Shown: in pieces, positions 17,339-27,225 of the stretch
Numbering within the stretch: the stretch's first letter is position 1
How the letters are laid out: each line of letters begins with the position of its first letter
DNA from: a virus
IMG/VR virus record: IMGVR_UViG_3300007609_001079
Location: 37,662-101,661 of that record
Length of the DNA stretch: 64,000 nucleotides
Strand: one strand, 5' to 3'
Made by a program: the position numbers and the translations under genes
The notes under the pieces: generated by a model
The model's database searches: none
The model's input: the letters and a program-made list of their open reading frames with translations, nothing else
Told to the model about the DNA's origin: nothing

Positions 17339-18532
17339 TTAGAAATCTAATTTAACTTTAATTAATACTTCTTTATCAAATGATTTAGCGATTGGTTGTG
17401 AAGTTTTAGCTACGGATAATAATTCGTTTGCATCGTTGTATAAACCAACAGTTGTAATATATGTTTTAGGGTCTGTTTCAAAGGTAGATTGTACAAATGA
17501 ACCATCTGAACCCGTTACGTAAGATGGGTTGTTTGAATAGTTAAATTCTCTGTTTGTTGCTCTTACGAAGTAATGTGATGTTGATACATTCTCAGTTCTT
17601 CTTGCATCAAAATCTGCCCCACCTGATATAGCGTTATATAGATATTGATGATTTTTCTGTTCAGCTGAAGTTTCTAAACTACCGCTTAACTCTCCCCCAA
17701 CTTTACTACCCAATGCAGATGGGTTTAGTACTATCAATCCTTGGTCTGGATAAAACAATCCATATCCTTCACCATTAGAAGCAGTTGTACTATCTACTGA
17801 GGCAGTAACTCCACTTCCTAAATTAAGAGAACCTTCTACTATATTAAATACTCTACCAGCTTTACCAACTGTATCTGAAAATTTCTTACCACTATCATCA
17901 ATAAAGGTTACAGATGAACTTATTGAACCACTTAAAGTTAATTCCCAGTTTCCAGCATCCACTTTTTCTTTATATCGTGAACGAGCTATATTAATTACAT
18001 ATATATCATCCGATTCATGCTCAACTGCCGATGATGATGTAAATGTAAAATATTCATCAGTTTGGTCTAATAAAATTTGTCTATATTGTGCATAAGTTGC
18101 TTTAGTTGCATAGGTTGAATCCGGGTCAGTATCTATATCAGCAGAACCTAAACCAGTTTTATGACCATATGCAACTGCAAATTGTACAGATGATGAATCT
18201 ATTGTATCATAAACATTATAATAATATTTTCCACTAGTTGATGCAATTTGTTCATCTGAAAGAAAAAATTCAGTAATCTGGCCAGTTGTATTACCCCATA
18301 AACTATCTGTTACTACTTCAACTTTACCAGTTACTTGGTCAAATTCACCAAATCTTTTGTAAATACCCGTTGAGATAGAACCACCTTGTGCAGCAATTTT
18401 ATCACCACCAGTCAAATACTGATTTATAATTTGAGATAATTGCTCGGATGTAAGATTACCTTGATTAGCCGATAGATACGATGCTAACTCTGCTGATAAA
18501 TTTACTCCCGCTTGTCCTGTTATTTGTGCCAT
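17339..18532 (-). CDS. Virion (tail/baseplate-associated) protein
   Basis: 397 aa. The N-terminus is helical (ITGQAGVNLSAELASYLSANQ); the rest is Ser/Thr/Gly-rich beta sequence. It shares its C-terminal domain with the 374-aa neighbour downstream. A clear CGGAG precedes the ATG. It lies between the 209-aa gene (19-nt gap) and the strong terminator at 17289-17316, which ends this unit. A structural role is inferred from size, composition and position. Confidence 0.65.
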   Translation of the reverse strand: MAQITGQAGVNLSAELASYLSANQGNLTSEQLSQIINQYLTGGDKIAAQGGSISTGIYKRFGEFDQVTGKVEVVTDSLWGNTTGQITEFFLSDEQIASTSGKYYYNVYDTIDSSSVQFAVAYGHKTGLGSADIDTDPDSTYATKATYAQYRQILLDQTDEYFTFTSSSAVEHESDDIYVINIARSRYKEKVDAGNWELTLSGSISSSVTFIDDSGKKFSDTVGKAGRVFNIVEGSLNLGSGVTASVDSTTASNGEGYGLFYPDQGLIVLNPSALGSKVGGELSGSLETSAEQKNHQYLYNAISGGADFDARRTENVSTSHYFVRATNREFNYSNNPSYVTGSDGSFVQSTFETDPKTYITTVGLYNDANELLSVAKTSQPIAKSFDKEVLIKVKLDF

Positions 18533-18551
18533 GTTCTTTTATTCTCCGTTA

Positions 18552-19181
18552 TTATGTTGGTTGTACATAAGTTACGGTTACTGGAATAGTTTGTGAACCA
18601 CCAGTTTCGTTACCATATACAGTAATTGTTGTTTTTATTGTTTGAGTAATGTTTGGATTAGGAATAAATGTAAATGTTAATCCAGTTTCTACTGCAGCAG
18701 TTGTTGTGATTTCATCACCTAAGAATACAGGAATAGTTCCACTACCAGCACTTGCACCTGCACCTACAATAGAACCTGCGTTTTTATTAGAAAGTACAAT
18801 AGTATATCCACTTTGTGAATTACCACTTGGGGAAGTTGTTGGTGTTAACGATACTTGACCAGAAGTTTGATTTACTGAAATAGAAGGAATACCAAATCCT
18901 ACCTTTGGAATTTTCTTCGTACCTTTTGGTAAAGTTACCAATTTGTATTTCAATACTTGTGTTTCATCCGGTGAAGCTTCAGTAATTGGAATTGCTCTAA
19001 TTGCTGAATCATAATAAGCAGACCCCTTTGGGTGCGCAGGGTCATATAAGGTATAATCTACCTCATCATCACCTAATGCGAATTTTGTAATGTTTAACCC
19101 TTGACCAGCCGCAAGTTTCTCTCTACCTTTTTTGGTAAGGATTGCATCTACTGTAATCGTTGAATTATCTAAATATGCCAT
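18552..19181 (-). CDS. Virion structural protein, fibre/tail-collar-like N-terminus
   Basis: 209 aa. The N-terminus MAYLDNSTITVDAILTKKGR, continued by a stretch containing KFALGDDEVDY, is a recurrent opening in T4-like phage structural proteins. The motif KGRE-x-L-A-x-G resembles the N-terminal attachment domain of phage tail-associated proteins. The C-terminal half is an Ig-like beta domain. It heads the late unit 19181-17339, with motif 19207-19216 and AGAGGA before the ATG. Confidence 0.6.
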   Translation of the reverse strand: MAYLDNSTITVDAILTKKGREKLAAGQGLNITKFALGDDEVDYTLYDPAHPKGSAYYDSAIRAIPITEASPDETQVLKYKLVTLPKGTKKIPKVGFGIPSISVNQTSGQVSLTPTTSPSGNSQSGYTIVLSNKNAGSIVGAGASAGSGTIPVFLGDEITTTAAVETGLTFTFIPNPNITQTIKTTITVYGNETGGSQTIPVTVTYVQPT

Positions 19182-19206
19182 AATTTATTCCTCTATGTTT
19201 TCAATA

Positions 19207-19216
19207 TATAAATATA
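19207..19216 (-). promoter_or_regulatory. Late promoter motif
   Basis: TATATTTATA on the minus strand, 25 nt before the ATG at 19181. Confidence 0.6.
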
Positions 19217-19246
19217 AGTAATTTTATTTTTAGTTATTTTTTATTT

Positions 19247-22200
19247 TTAATCAACTTCTAAGATTGGTTCTCCACTTCCTCTACCACTATCATTAACCCT
19301 TAATGTATTTGGATTAGTAGTAAATGTTTGTACAGCATCTCCACCATCTAAAGTTGTAAGATGAGTTTGCTTGGAACCATTGTAGTATGAATTTTCCAAT
19401 CCGGTTGATACATCTTCTACAAAACGATAGTGAGTTGAGAATGTACCATTTAAAGGAGTTACTGTTCTATCAATAGTATTAGTAATATCATCACCATTCC
19501 ATGGTAATATGGTAACAAATTCTCTAAATTTATCAACATCAACCACATCATATATAACGTAGTCATTGGAGCCAGTAGTTGTTGGATAGCCTGATATCTG
19601 TTGCCTTTCAGCTTCAGTATATCTTTCTTTTACTTTAAATACTTTAACTCTATCTTTAATAATGTTTCCATTTCCATCTAATCGAGTTCTAATAGAATAA
19701 GAGCCACTACCAAATAAATTAAATCCCGCAACCGCCAAATCATTATTTCCGAATCCACCAACTTCAGTAAAGGTGGTTGAATCATAGAATGCATCAACAG
19801 AACCAGTCATCTTTGCATCTATGTTGAATTCAAATCCACCCATAGTTGCTTCTTCGTTTCTTTGAATAAATCCACTCTGAATTGATGAATTCGTTGTTAC
19901 AAATGTTCCATCTAAATTAGAGATATCGGAAATAATATTAACATCGGCACCACCACTTACATAACCATCATAGAATGGTTGTTCAGTTGATACGTGAATA
20001 TCCTCAGAGGTAGATACTAAAGCAAGTTTAGTAAGTTCCTCCGATGTAACAATAGTATCTTCGGTTGTATCAATAGAAACCTCGTGATAATTTTCTTCAC
20101 CACTCGGTCTATTCCATTTAGTTTTACTTCTTTCTAAAATATGCGGTTCAATCAATAATCCTTTTGCCACCTTTGCTCTTGCAGGTACTAAAGATTCTAA
20201 TTGGTCAAATAAAGTTCTATCAATATAACGAACTAATTGTACATATTCATTGAAATTTAAATTATATCTTTGGAAATAGTATTCTCTAAATGTAGTTAAA
20301 TCTTTATATGAATCATTATAATCATCAGATGGATTACCAATAAAATCATCAATATTAATTGGTCCTACTGAACGAAGGATATCCATATTGATTTCTTTGA
20401 TTGGAGAAAAGAATAATCCCAATCTATCTGAATCAATTGGTGATTGTTCATATGATTTTTGAGTACTTCTTTCTCTATAAGATAGTCCAAGACCATCTTC
20501 TCCAATTTCAGAACCATCTAAATTATATTGAGTTTCAAATCGAACTTTATTACTATAATTAAATCCACTTTGAGGAACTTGAGCAGTTACAGTTCTTTCA
20601 TATGGAGTATAGTTGTATGGATACTCTGATATTGAATCAAAATTAGAAGCAGTTGCATGAGTTTCATATGTTTGCTTAATAGCAACATTTTTAATAGAAA
20701 CATCGGTTCCTCTATCTTTTGGATATTCAAAATCTAATCTTAAAAGTAAATCTTCGGTAGATGCTGAATTATGATTTCCATTTATTGCATCTGGCAATAA
20801 AGTATGATTATCAATTACGGATTCTAATAATGGGGTTGTCCATAAACGAACTTCATCGATAGAAGCAGTTAAAGTAGAACCACCAATTACTAATTCACTA
20901 CCACTTGTCCAGCCACTCGTTCCACTAACTGAGAATGAAGTAGATACCTCGTTTCTAATTCTTTCTTGAAACCCTTCTTTTGCAAAAATCTCAAAAGTAT
21001 CATTACCACCAACAACTGATTTGTTAATCGTAATATGAGTAAACTCATCATTATAAAATGGGAATGGGTTAGTAGATTGTGATACTAAAGTAGAACCTTC
21101 TAATACTTTTAATTCTACTTTCGCATGCGAACCTGTATCTTTTAATAAATGTAAACTCCACCCACTACCACTAACAATTCGTTGGTCAACTCTTTCTTCG
21201 GTAGATAATCTAATTTCAAATGAGTTTGGATAATCATTAGTACCACTATATTCTTTCCATGGAATGGTTATTGCAGCAGAACCACCAACGTTTATTGAAG
21301 CAGTTCTATCATCATATGTAAATTTAGTTGTACCACTTTCATTAACATCTCTTGGTCCACCAAATTCCATTACAGTCAACATTGATGATGGAATACCATA
21401 ACAACTCATCAATGCATGTAATGCACGTTTAGAACCTTTGTGTTTAAGTAAATAAGGTAAATTGTTTAGTATTCTTCTCCAAATTTGATTTTGGTTTTCT
21501 TTACCTTTTAGTACCGAACCCCTAGATTCATCTATATCTCTTTCATCCCCATCTGCATTCCAATTACCATATGCATATTCCCAAAGTGCTTGAGATTGAA
21601 CGCCCATATCAGCATCCCAACCAAGAGATTCTAACATTTGGTATAAGAATTCATCCTTTATACCACTTTCATATTTGTGTTCTAATTTCTTAGATTCTGC
21701 TAATGCCTTTGTGTGCAGCCAGAGAGTATCAAAGTGTTGTCCTAACATATGGAAGAACAAAACAAATTCCTGTCCTTCATCATCATCTTGAACATGTTGT
21801 GGGAGATTTCGTACTAACCCATTTATATTATTATAATCATATGTTCTTGCATCACTTAAAAGGTTAGATGCATTTTCTCCACTAATATAAAGATGATTTT
21901 CAAACGCATCAAACCCAACAACTACTCCATTGATTTGTGATTCTAATCTTTCTTTTTCATTTGAAAGAGATATGGATGATGTATATTCTGAACCCGATGT
22001 TACTAAATCTATTCGTTGATTGTAAAAATCAATTAAATTTACTTTGTATATATAATTTTCAACTCTCTCTTCTGCAGATGAATATTTTACAAAATTTTCC
22101 CAAACATAATTCCCATTGGAACTGGTAAATTGTATATCTAATTTTTTTAAATCGAACCCACTACCACTTACAAACTGATTAACTAAATCCGTAGATGAGG

Positions 22201-24298
22201 TTGAACCGCTCGCGATTAAATCATCATAAATGAGTAATCCAACATTATCAGTAAACTTTTCATTAAAGTTTGGTTGTAATGAAATACATTCTTCAACAAC
22301 CTCATCAATAACAGTCATTTGTTCAATCAAAGGAATTGATTGAATCTTAGACATCCAAACTTGTTGGTTGGGTTGAATTGATTTTGGTAGGGGTTCGTAT
22401 AATTTTAAAACTAATGTTTTTACTTCTTTAGTTTTTTCTTCTCTACCAGTTAGAGGGTCTACAACTTCATATTCAGAGAATGTTTCAGTATCAACTCCCC
22501 ATGTAGAGATTAATTTATTATCACCTTCACCTAAATGTAATAAGTGAGTTAAGTATTTTGAATTCTCCGATTGAAGAATACTTTTATCAAATTGCTTAGA
22601 AATTGCTTCACGAATATCTCGTACTACATTTCCTCTACGTAATCTTAAATTTCCTTTATCAAATGAAATTGTAATTTCTTCAGTTTTACCTGCGAAAGTA
22701 GAATCACCTTCATCATTGTATGGAATAAAGAGAAGTTTAAAATCAACTACATCAACTGATTCAGCAAGAGATTTACCAGCTTTGGTTAAAACATCTTTAA
22801 CATTTAAAGTAAGCTGTCCTTGTGCATCTCTTTTAGTTGCAATCTTGGTTTGATTTGAAATTTTACCAACCCACACATCAACCCAATTGGTATTAATAGA
22901 TGTCCAACTAACTCTAAAATCAACATTATATCCTTTAAAATCTTCACCAATAATATTTTCAGGATATGTGATATGTGTTATATCTGGTCCTGCGAATGAT
23001 TTGGTTTCTGAAACATTAATAATTACCTTTGTACTTTCACCACTTCCACCATTATTAGAAACAGGTTGTAAATAAAGTTCAAATGTACCAACACGACCAA
23101 AATCAGATGGTGAAAATCTAACCGTACCATTTGCTGGCAATGTTCGTGTAACATTACCTAATGAGTATGTTACTTTATCTGCAAATGCAGTAGAGTATGA
23201 TATACTTGGCCCACCACCCGCTAAATTATATGATATAGAATTAGAACTTACCGATATAACTGGTTTACCAAATACTGGTGGTTGAATTTCTGGTATTATA
23301 CCTTTACTTGCAGATACATGTAAAGTATAATTTTCTCCAGTAACTAAGTTATATGATTGGTTTGGGGAGGATGAGTTGGATAGTACGTTTCCATTTTTTC
23401 TCAAAGTATATTCAAAATTATACTCTGATGTAGTTGGTGTTATACTAAAAATTCCACTATCATTTGCCTCAAAAACACCTTCTGTTAAATTACCAGAATT
23501 TCCATCAAATGAATAATTTAATAAACTTGAAATAATCGAAGAATCAAACGATACTTCTATTGATACTATTGGATTGGGTTGTATAACGACATCCCAAATA
23601 GAAGTATCCCAATTAATATCCGATGGGAATCTACCACTTTCTGTTTTTGAAACTACAACACCATTTTTAAAAAGTTTTACACCTACATCCCCACGGATTT
23701 GTCTAATGGTATAAACATCTGGGTGTGTTTTTGATTGCCAATTTAATTTAAAAGTATGACCACTGGATGGTATTTCAGATATAGGAAAAATAAATAATTC
23801 TCTTGTTGTAAGAGATTCATCTAAATAAACATTTCCTCTATCTGGTGTCTTTTTTACCATAATAGATACACTTCTCTCTTCAGCAACGATTGAAGAATTC
23901 CCCTCAAACGTAGTTGTTTCTATAACAGGATTAAATGGGTCAAACTGCAAATCAGCAAGTACCGCTTCTGTAATACCCATTAGTTCGTTAGAGGGGGTGG
24001 TGTTTATAGTGTTAGCACCAGGTAATGTTCCAAACGCATTTAACTCAACATTTTCATTTGCATCAAAGTTAATTGATAAATCACCAGTACCAACACCGAT
24101 AATATTTCCAAATCCCGGATTTGGTTCTAAAAAATCATCCAAACGATTTCCCGTTCCAGTTGGACCATTTAATATATTCCAATTTTGCTTGATAATAACA
24201 CCAGAAGAGTTTCTGAGAACTTTCCATTCCCAACGCTCTCCATTTGGATAGGTAAATATTTCACCAGGGAATAATCCACTTCTTAAAGGTTTTGCCAT
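19247..24298 (-). CDS. Large baseplate/tail protein with LamG-like domain
   Basis: 1683 aa. The N-terminal half holds repeated Ig-like beta domains. The region around 940-970 (WRRILNNLPYLLKHKGSKRALHALMSCYGIP) is the 'Y-LL-x-KG-[ST]-x-x-A-[LI]' motif seen in phage tail/baseplate proteins that join the wedge. Residues ~1000-1140 look like a concanavalin/LamG-type jelly roll (IDEVRLWTTPL near the end). The start overlaps the stop of the 580-aa gene by one base, with GGGGAG in front. Position in the baseplate block suggests a wedge or peripheral baseplate component; LamG folds often bind sugars. Confidence 0.65.
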   Translation of the reverse strand: MAKPLRSGLFPGEIFTYPNGERWEWKVLRNSSGVIIKQNWNILNGPTGTGNRLDDFLEPNPGFGNIIGVGTGDLSINFDANENVELNAFGTLPGANTINTTPSNELMGITEAVLADLQFDPFNPVIETTTFEGNSSIVAEERSVSIMVKKTPDRGNVYLDESLTTRELFIFPISEIPSSGHTFKLNWQSKTHPDVYTIRQIRGDVGVKLFKNGVVVSKTESGRFPSDINWDTSIWDVVIQPNPIVSIEVSFDSSIISSLLNYSFDGNSGNLTEGVFEANDSGIFSITPTTSEYNFEYTLRKNGNVLSNSSSPNQSYNLVTGENYTLHVSASKGIIPEIQPPVFGKPVISVSSNSISYNLAGGGPSISYSTAFADKVTYSLGNVTRTLPANGTVRFSPSDFGRVGTFELYLQPVSNNGGSGESTKVIINVSETKSFAGPDITHITYPENIIGEDFKGYNVDFRVSWTSINTNWVDVWVGKISNQTKIATKRDAQGQLTLNVKDVLTKAGKSLAESVDVVDFKLLFIPYNDEGDSTFAGKTEEITISFDKGNLRLRRGNVVRDIREAISKQFDKSILQSENSKYLTHLLHLGEGDNKLISTWGVDTETFSEYEVVDPLTGREEKTKEVKTLVLKLYEPLPKSIQPNQQVWMSKIQSIPLIEQMTVIDEVVEECISLQPNFNEKFTDNVGLLIYDDLIASGSTSSTDLVNQFVSGSGFDLKKLDIQFTSSNGNYVWENFVKYSSAEERVENYIYKVNLIDFYNQRIDLVTSGSEYTSSISLSNEKERLESQINGVVVGFDAFENHLYISGENASNLLSDARTYDYNNINGLVRNLPQHVQDDDEGQEFVLFFHMLGQHFDTLWLHTKALAESKKLEHKYESGIKDEFLYQMLESLGWDADMGVQSQALWEYAYGNWNADGDERDIDESRGSVLKGKENQNQIWRRILNNLPYLLKHKGSKRALHALMSCYGIPSSMLTVMEFGGPRDVNESGTTKFTYDDRTASINVGGSAAITIPWKEYSGTNDYPNSFEIRLSTEERVDQRIVSGSGWSLHLLKDTGSHAKVELKVLEGSTLVSQSTNPFPFYNDEFTHITINKSVVGGNDTFEIFAKEGFQERIRNEVSTSFSVSGTSGWTSGSELVIGGSTLTASIDEVRLWTTPLLESVIDNHTLLPDAINGNHNSASTEDLLLRLDFEYPKDRGTDVSIKNVAIKQTYETHATASNFDSISEYPYNYTPYERTVTAQVPQSGFNYSNKVRFETQYNLDGSEIGEDGLGLSYRERSTQKSYEQSPIDSDRLGLFFSPIKEINMDILRSVGPINIDDFIGNPSDDYNDSYKDLTTFREYYFQRYNLNFNEYVQLVRYIDRTLFDQLESLVPARAKVAKGLLIEPHILERSKTKWNRPSGEENYHEVSIDTTEDTIVTSEELTKLALVSTSEDIHVSTEQPFYDGYVSGGADVNIISDISNLDGTFVTTNSSIQSGFIQRNEEATMGGFEFNIDAKMTGSVDAFYDSTTFTEVGGFGNNDLAVAGFNLFGSGSYSIRTRLDGNGNIIKDRVKVFKVKERYTEAERQQISGYPTTTGSNDYVIYDVVDVDKFREFVTILPWNGDDITNTIDRTVTPLNGTFSTHYRFVEDVSTGLENSYYNGSKQTHLTTLDGGDAVQTFTTNPNTLRVNDSGRGSGEPILEVD

Positions 24299-26040
24299 TA
24301 TAATTCTCTCCCCTTAGTTGTTTGTGTTTTAGCTGTAACTTTAGTTACAGGTTGAGTTGATTTTTGTCTACTCAATAATCTTTCTCTTGCAGCGAGTTGT
24401 TCATTAGAAGTAAAGTTTCCTCTACCTGTTTCTGGTTCTAAAATTTGATTAGGTTGTTGAACAACTGATGAACCTGGAGTTCTACCAAGGCCTTGTGATA
24501 AATCACCAGTCCCACCTACTAATAATTCCTTTGCATTCATTATTATATTATTAGCATTTGTGTTTGCAATTTGAGCAACTCCATTTATATTTTCCATTCT
24601 AACTTCATCATCAAATCCAATTCCACGAACATCTATATCTCGTTGGTCTGTAAATATGTTGGGTGATTTAGTAGTATTCTTTTCTCTATCACCAAGTGGT
24701 ATTACAGCAGTTGTACCATCATCTTGTATTAAAATTGATGTATCGTATTCTAAGGTTGGGAAAACCTCAAATGGCCTATCATCCTTTGGTAATGGGAATA
24801 TACAAACTCCCGGTAGTCCATAATTTAAAGCAGCTGGATTTTCACACAACATTGGTTTTGGTGGTTGGGGTGGGTCTAATTCTATTGGGTCTGATTCTAT
24901 TTTAATTTTAGTATCACGTGGTTCATCGATAACAACATTTTCGGATGTATCTGCATAGATACACATATCAGGTACACTTATAGTTGCATTTGGATTATAT
25001 GTTCTTGCATTTGGGTCCATACAACCGGGTATTCCTGCTTCTACACTTGGTGGTATTGTAGATGAATAATTTTTATTACTCGTTACTGTTTTTAAAATCT
25101 CACCAACCTTATCTAATGTTTCTTGTTGTTCAATGGTTAAAGAAGTTTCTTCTTGTATATTCCGTTTTGGTAAATAATATTCAATACAACTACCAATAAT
25201 ACTCGTTACCGTATCCATGATTTCATTTGTATCATAACACAATTGAGGTATAGTACTTTTTGGTTGTCCAAAGTTATTTGAAAGAATATTGTACTCTCTA
25301 TTATTTTTATAATGATTTACAGCCTGTACAAACTTTTCTTTTACGTTTTGTAAATATATTTCAAAGTTTTGTATTTTGAATTCTTCAATAATTAAATTGA
25401 TATAATTCTGACCAGATTCAACTGTACCTTTTAAGGTTAACATATTTTCCAATGCCTTCTGAACATCAAATTGTTCTACGAATTCATCTAATAGTGGAAG
25501 AACATCTGCTCCAAAAGTTTTACCTTGAATCAAACATTGATATCTTTCATTTAAATCAGAATTGGGTTTTCCATTTTCATCAATAGTTGGTAGGATTCTA
25601 ATCTCAGTTCTTGATGGAGAAATCTCGTGTATCCAAGTAGTATCGTTTTCTTTACCATCGGAACCCAACCTTCTATTTAACAAAGAAATTTGAGATTTAA
25701 ATATTCCATTAGAATACCCAGCTTCTTTAATTAACTTTTCAACATCTACGAAGAATTCTTCTGCTTGGTTTGATTTTATATTTTGTTTATTGATTTGGGC
25801 TTTACCAAAGTAATCTTTTTTGGTATCATCATTATACTCAATATATCTTGCAGTTTTACCTTTAGCAGATTCTTGCGGTAATGGATTATCATTTGAATCA
25901 TAAAGAACAAACTCAATAGTATCACCTATATTAATACCAAAGTAACCCTTGGAGATTTCTCTCTCAAAGATTTTTCTATCTTTGTCATCAACAAGATATC
26001 CTTTAGTATCTTCTATTTTTTTAAAGTTATCTATTGCCAT
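24298..26040 (-). CDS. Baseplate-region protein with GCxDPxAxNYNP-type motifs
   Basis: 580 aa. Residues 1-~320 are a mixed helical/beta region with no match I recognise. At about 337-360 there is GCMDPNARTYNPNAT followed by C-I-Y, and at about 400-415 a second, degenerate copy (CENPAALNYGLPGVCIF). The first is a close form of the Cys-containing repeat GCTDPxAxNYNPxATxxxGSC that is widespread in secreted Bacteroidota proteins. The C-terminus is Gln/Thr-rich and probably disordered. It lies between two baseplate genes with 1-4 nt gaps, so it is probably a virion protein. Confidence 0.6.
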   Translation of the reverse strand: MAIDNFKKIEDTKGYLVDDKDRKIFEREISKGYFGINIGDTIEFVLYDSNDNPLPQESAKGKTARYIEYNDDTKKDYFGKAQINKQNIKSNQAEEFFVDVEKLIKEAGYSNGIFKSQISLLNRRLGSDGKENDTTWIHEISPSRTEIRILPTIDENGKPNSDLNERYQCLIQGKTFGADVLPLLDEFVEQFDVQKALENMLTLKGTVESGQNYINLIIEEFKIQNFEIYLQNVKEKFVQAVNHYKNNREYNILSNNFGQPKSTIPQLCYDTNEIMDTVTSIIGSCIEYYLPKRNIQEETSLTIEQQETLDKVGEILKTVTSNKNYSSTIPPSVEAGIPGCMDPNARTYNPNATISVPDMCIYADTSENVVIDEPRDTKIKIESDPIELDPPQPPKPMLCENPAALNYGLPGVCIFPLPKDDRPFEVFPTLEYDTSILIQDDGTTAVIPLGDREKNTTKSPNIFTDQRDIDVRGIGFDDEVRMENINGVAQIANTNANNIIMNAKELLVGGTGDLSQGLGRTPGSSVVQQPNQILEPETGRGNFTSNEQLAARERLLSRQKSTQPVTKVTAKTQTTKGREL

Positions 26041-26043
26041 TTC

Positions 26044-27222
26044 TTAGGTTTTCTCTTGACCCACATTAACTGATGTGTTCCCACGTGTACCCCACGTATC
26101 TTTTCTATCAACTTCTCGTTCGTATGATGCTCTAATTCTATGTGTTTCTCCCAAAGAGGTTTGTACTAATACATTCCCCTCAAATGTTCTATTTCGTTTA
26201 CCTTTAGTATCATCGGTTTTATTTAACCATTGAAGTGTTACAAACCCCTTACCAGCTTCAGAACCTTGTCTTGGTGGTATTGTTATTGATGGTGGAACTT
26301 TTAACCACTTTCTCGCCTCGACATCTAATGATAAATTAAATGTTTGTTCTTCTTCGGCAAAATTATATAAATTAATAGCCGTACCTTGTAATGTATCTAC
26401 TTTATTATCATCTTTGGTTCTGATGTAAAGAACTCTATCTTGACGTTTTAATTCAGATTGTGGTAGTTTCCAACCGGATTTTGCTTTTTGGTCAAACGTA
26501 CCCGCCCTACCATCTAAAGCTTCACCCGCAGCTTGTCTAACTTGTTCAGCTTCAATTTGTTGTTGTTGTATTTCAATTTGTCCTCGTAGAGCTTTAACTA
26601 TATTATTTAATGCTTGTAATTGTTGTCTTAACGCCTCTTTTTGTGCAATCAAACCTTCTGTTTGAGCTTTTAGAGAAACTCTCTCAATACCCTCTTTAGT
26701 TGATTTTACAATTGCAGTAGAGAAATCTTGTAGTAGAGTTGTATATCTATCATTCGTTGCTTGTGCTTCGTTTTGAGCAGCTGCGGTTTGTAATGATAAA
26801 GCATCCATTTGAATTAATAAAGATTCAACTTGTGCTTCCAATGAAGCAACTTGAGAACGTAAATCTCGTGTAATAGCTTTTTCAGCAGCAAGTTCAGCAG
26901 AAACATCTAAGAACCTCTGTCTCATATCCTCAAATACCGGTCTTGGAACTACATCAGGACTTTCTGGTCTTGGTTCTGTAATTAACTCATCTACGATAGT
27001 ATCTACCGATTTTTTGAGTTCTTCCTCGTTGTATTTGGGTTTTTCGATTCTACCAATTAATTCACCATCTCTCTCACCTTTGATGTGTTCGTATGGTTCA
27101 GTTAAAACCTCCTTAGAACCAATGGTAAATGTATGATTGCCCGATACTACATCTTTAGAGATGATAGCACGAGAACCACTACTGATTAACTCACCTATTC
27201 TAAATTGATTATCTATTGCCAT
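26044..27222 (-). CDS. Baseplate-region protein: coiled coil plus beta-sandwich
   Basis: 392 aa. Residues ~90-240 form a long coiled coil (repeated A/L/Q heptads around LRSQVASLEAQVESLLIQM). The C-terminal ~140 residues form a beta-sandwich with LYIRTKDDNKVDTLQGTAIN. It is tightly packed between the gp6-side genes, so it is a probable structural protein. No family name is assigned. Confidence 0.6.
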   Translation of the reverse strand: MAIDNQFRIGELISSGSRAIISKDVVSGNHTFTIGSKEVLTEPYEHIKGERDGELIGRIEKPKYNEEELKKSVDTIVDELITEPRPESPDVVPRPVFEDMRQRFLDVSAELAAEKAITRDLRSQVASLEAQVESLLIQMDALSLQTAAAQNEAQATNDRYTTLLQDFSTAIVKSTKEGIERVSLKAQTEGLIAQKEALRQQLQALNNIVKALRGQIEIQQQQIEAEQVRQAAGEALDGRAGTFDQKAKSGWKLPQSELKRQDRVLYIRTKDDNKVDTLQGTAINLYNFAEEEQTFNLSLDVEARKWLKVPPSITIPPRQGSEAGKGFVTLQWLNKTDDTKGKRNRTFEGNVLVQTSLGETHRIRASYEREVDRKDTWGTRGNTSVNVGQEKT

Positions 27223-27225
27223 TTA

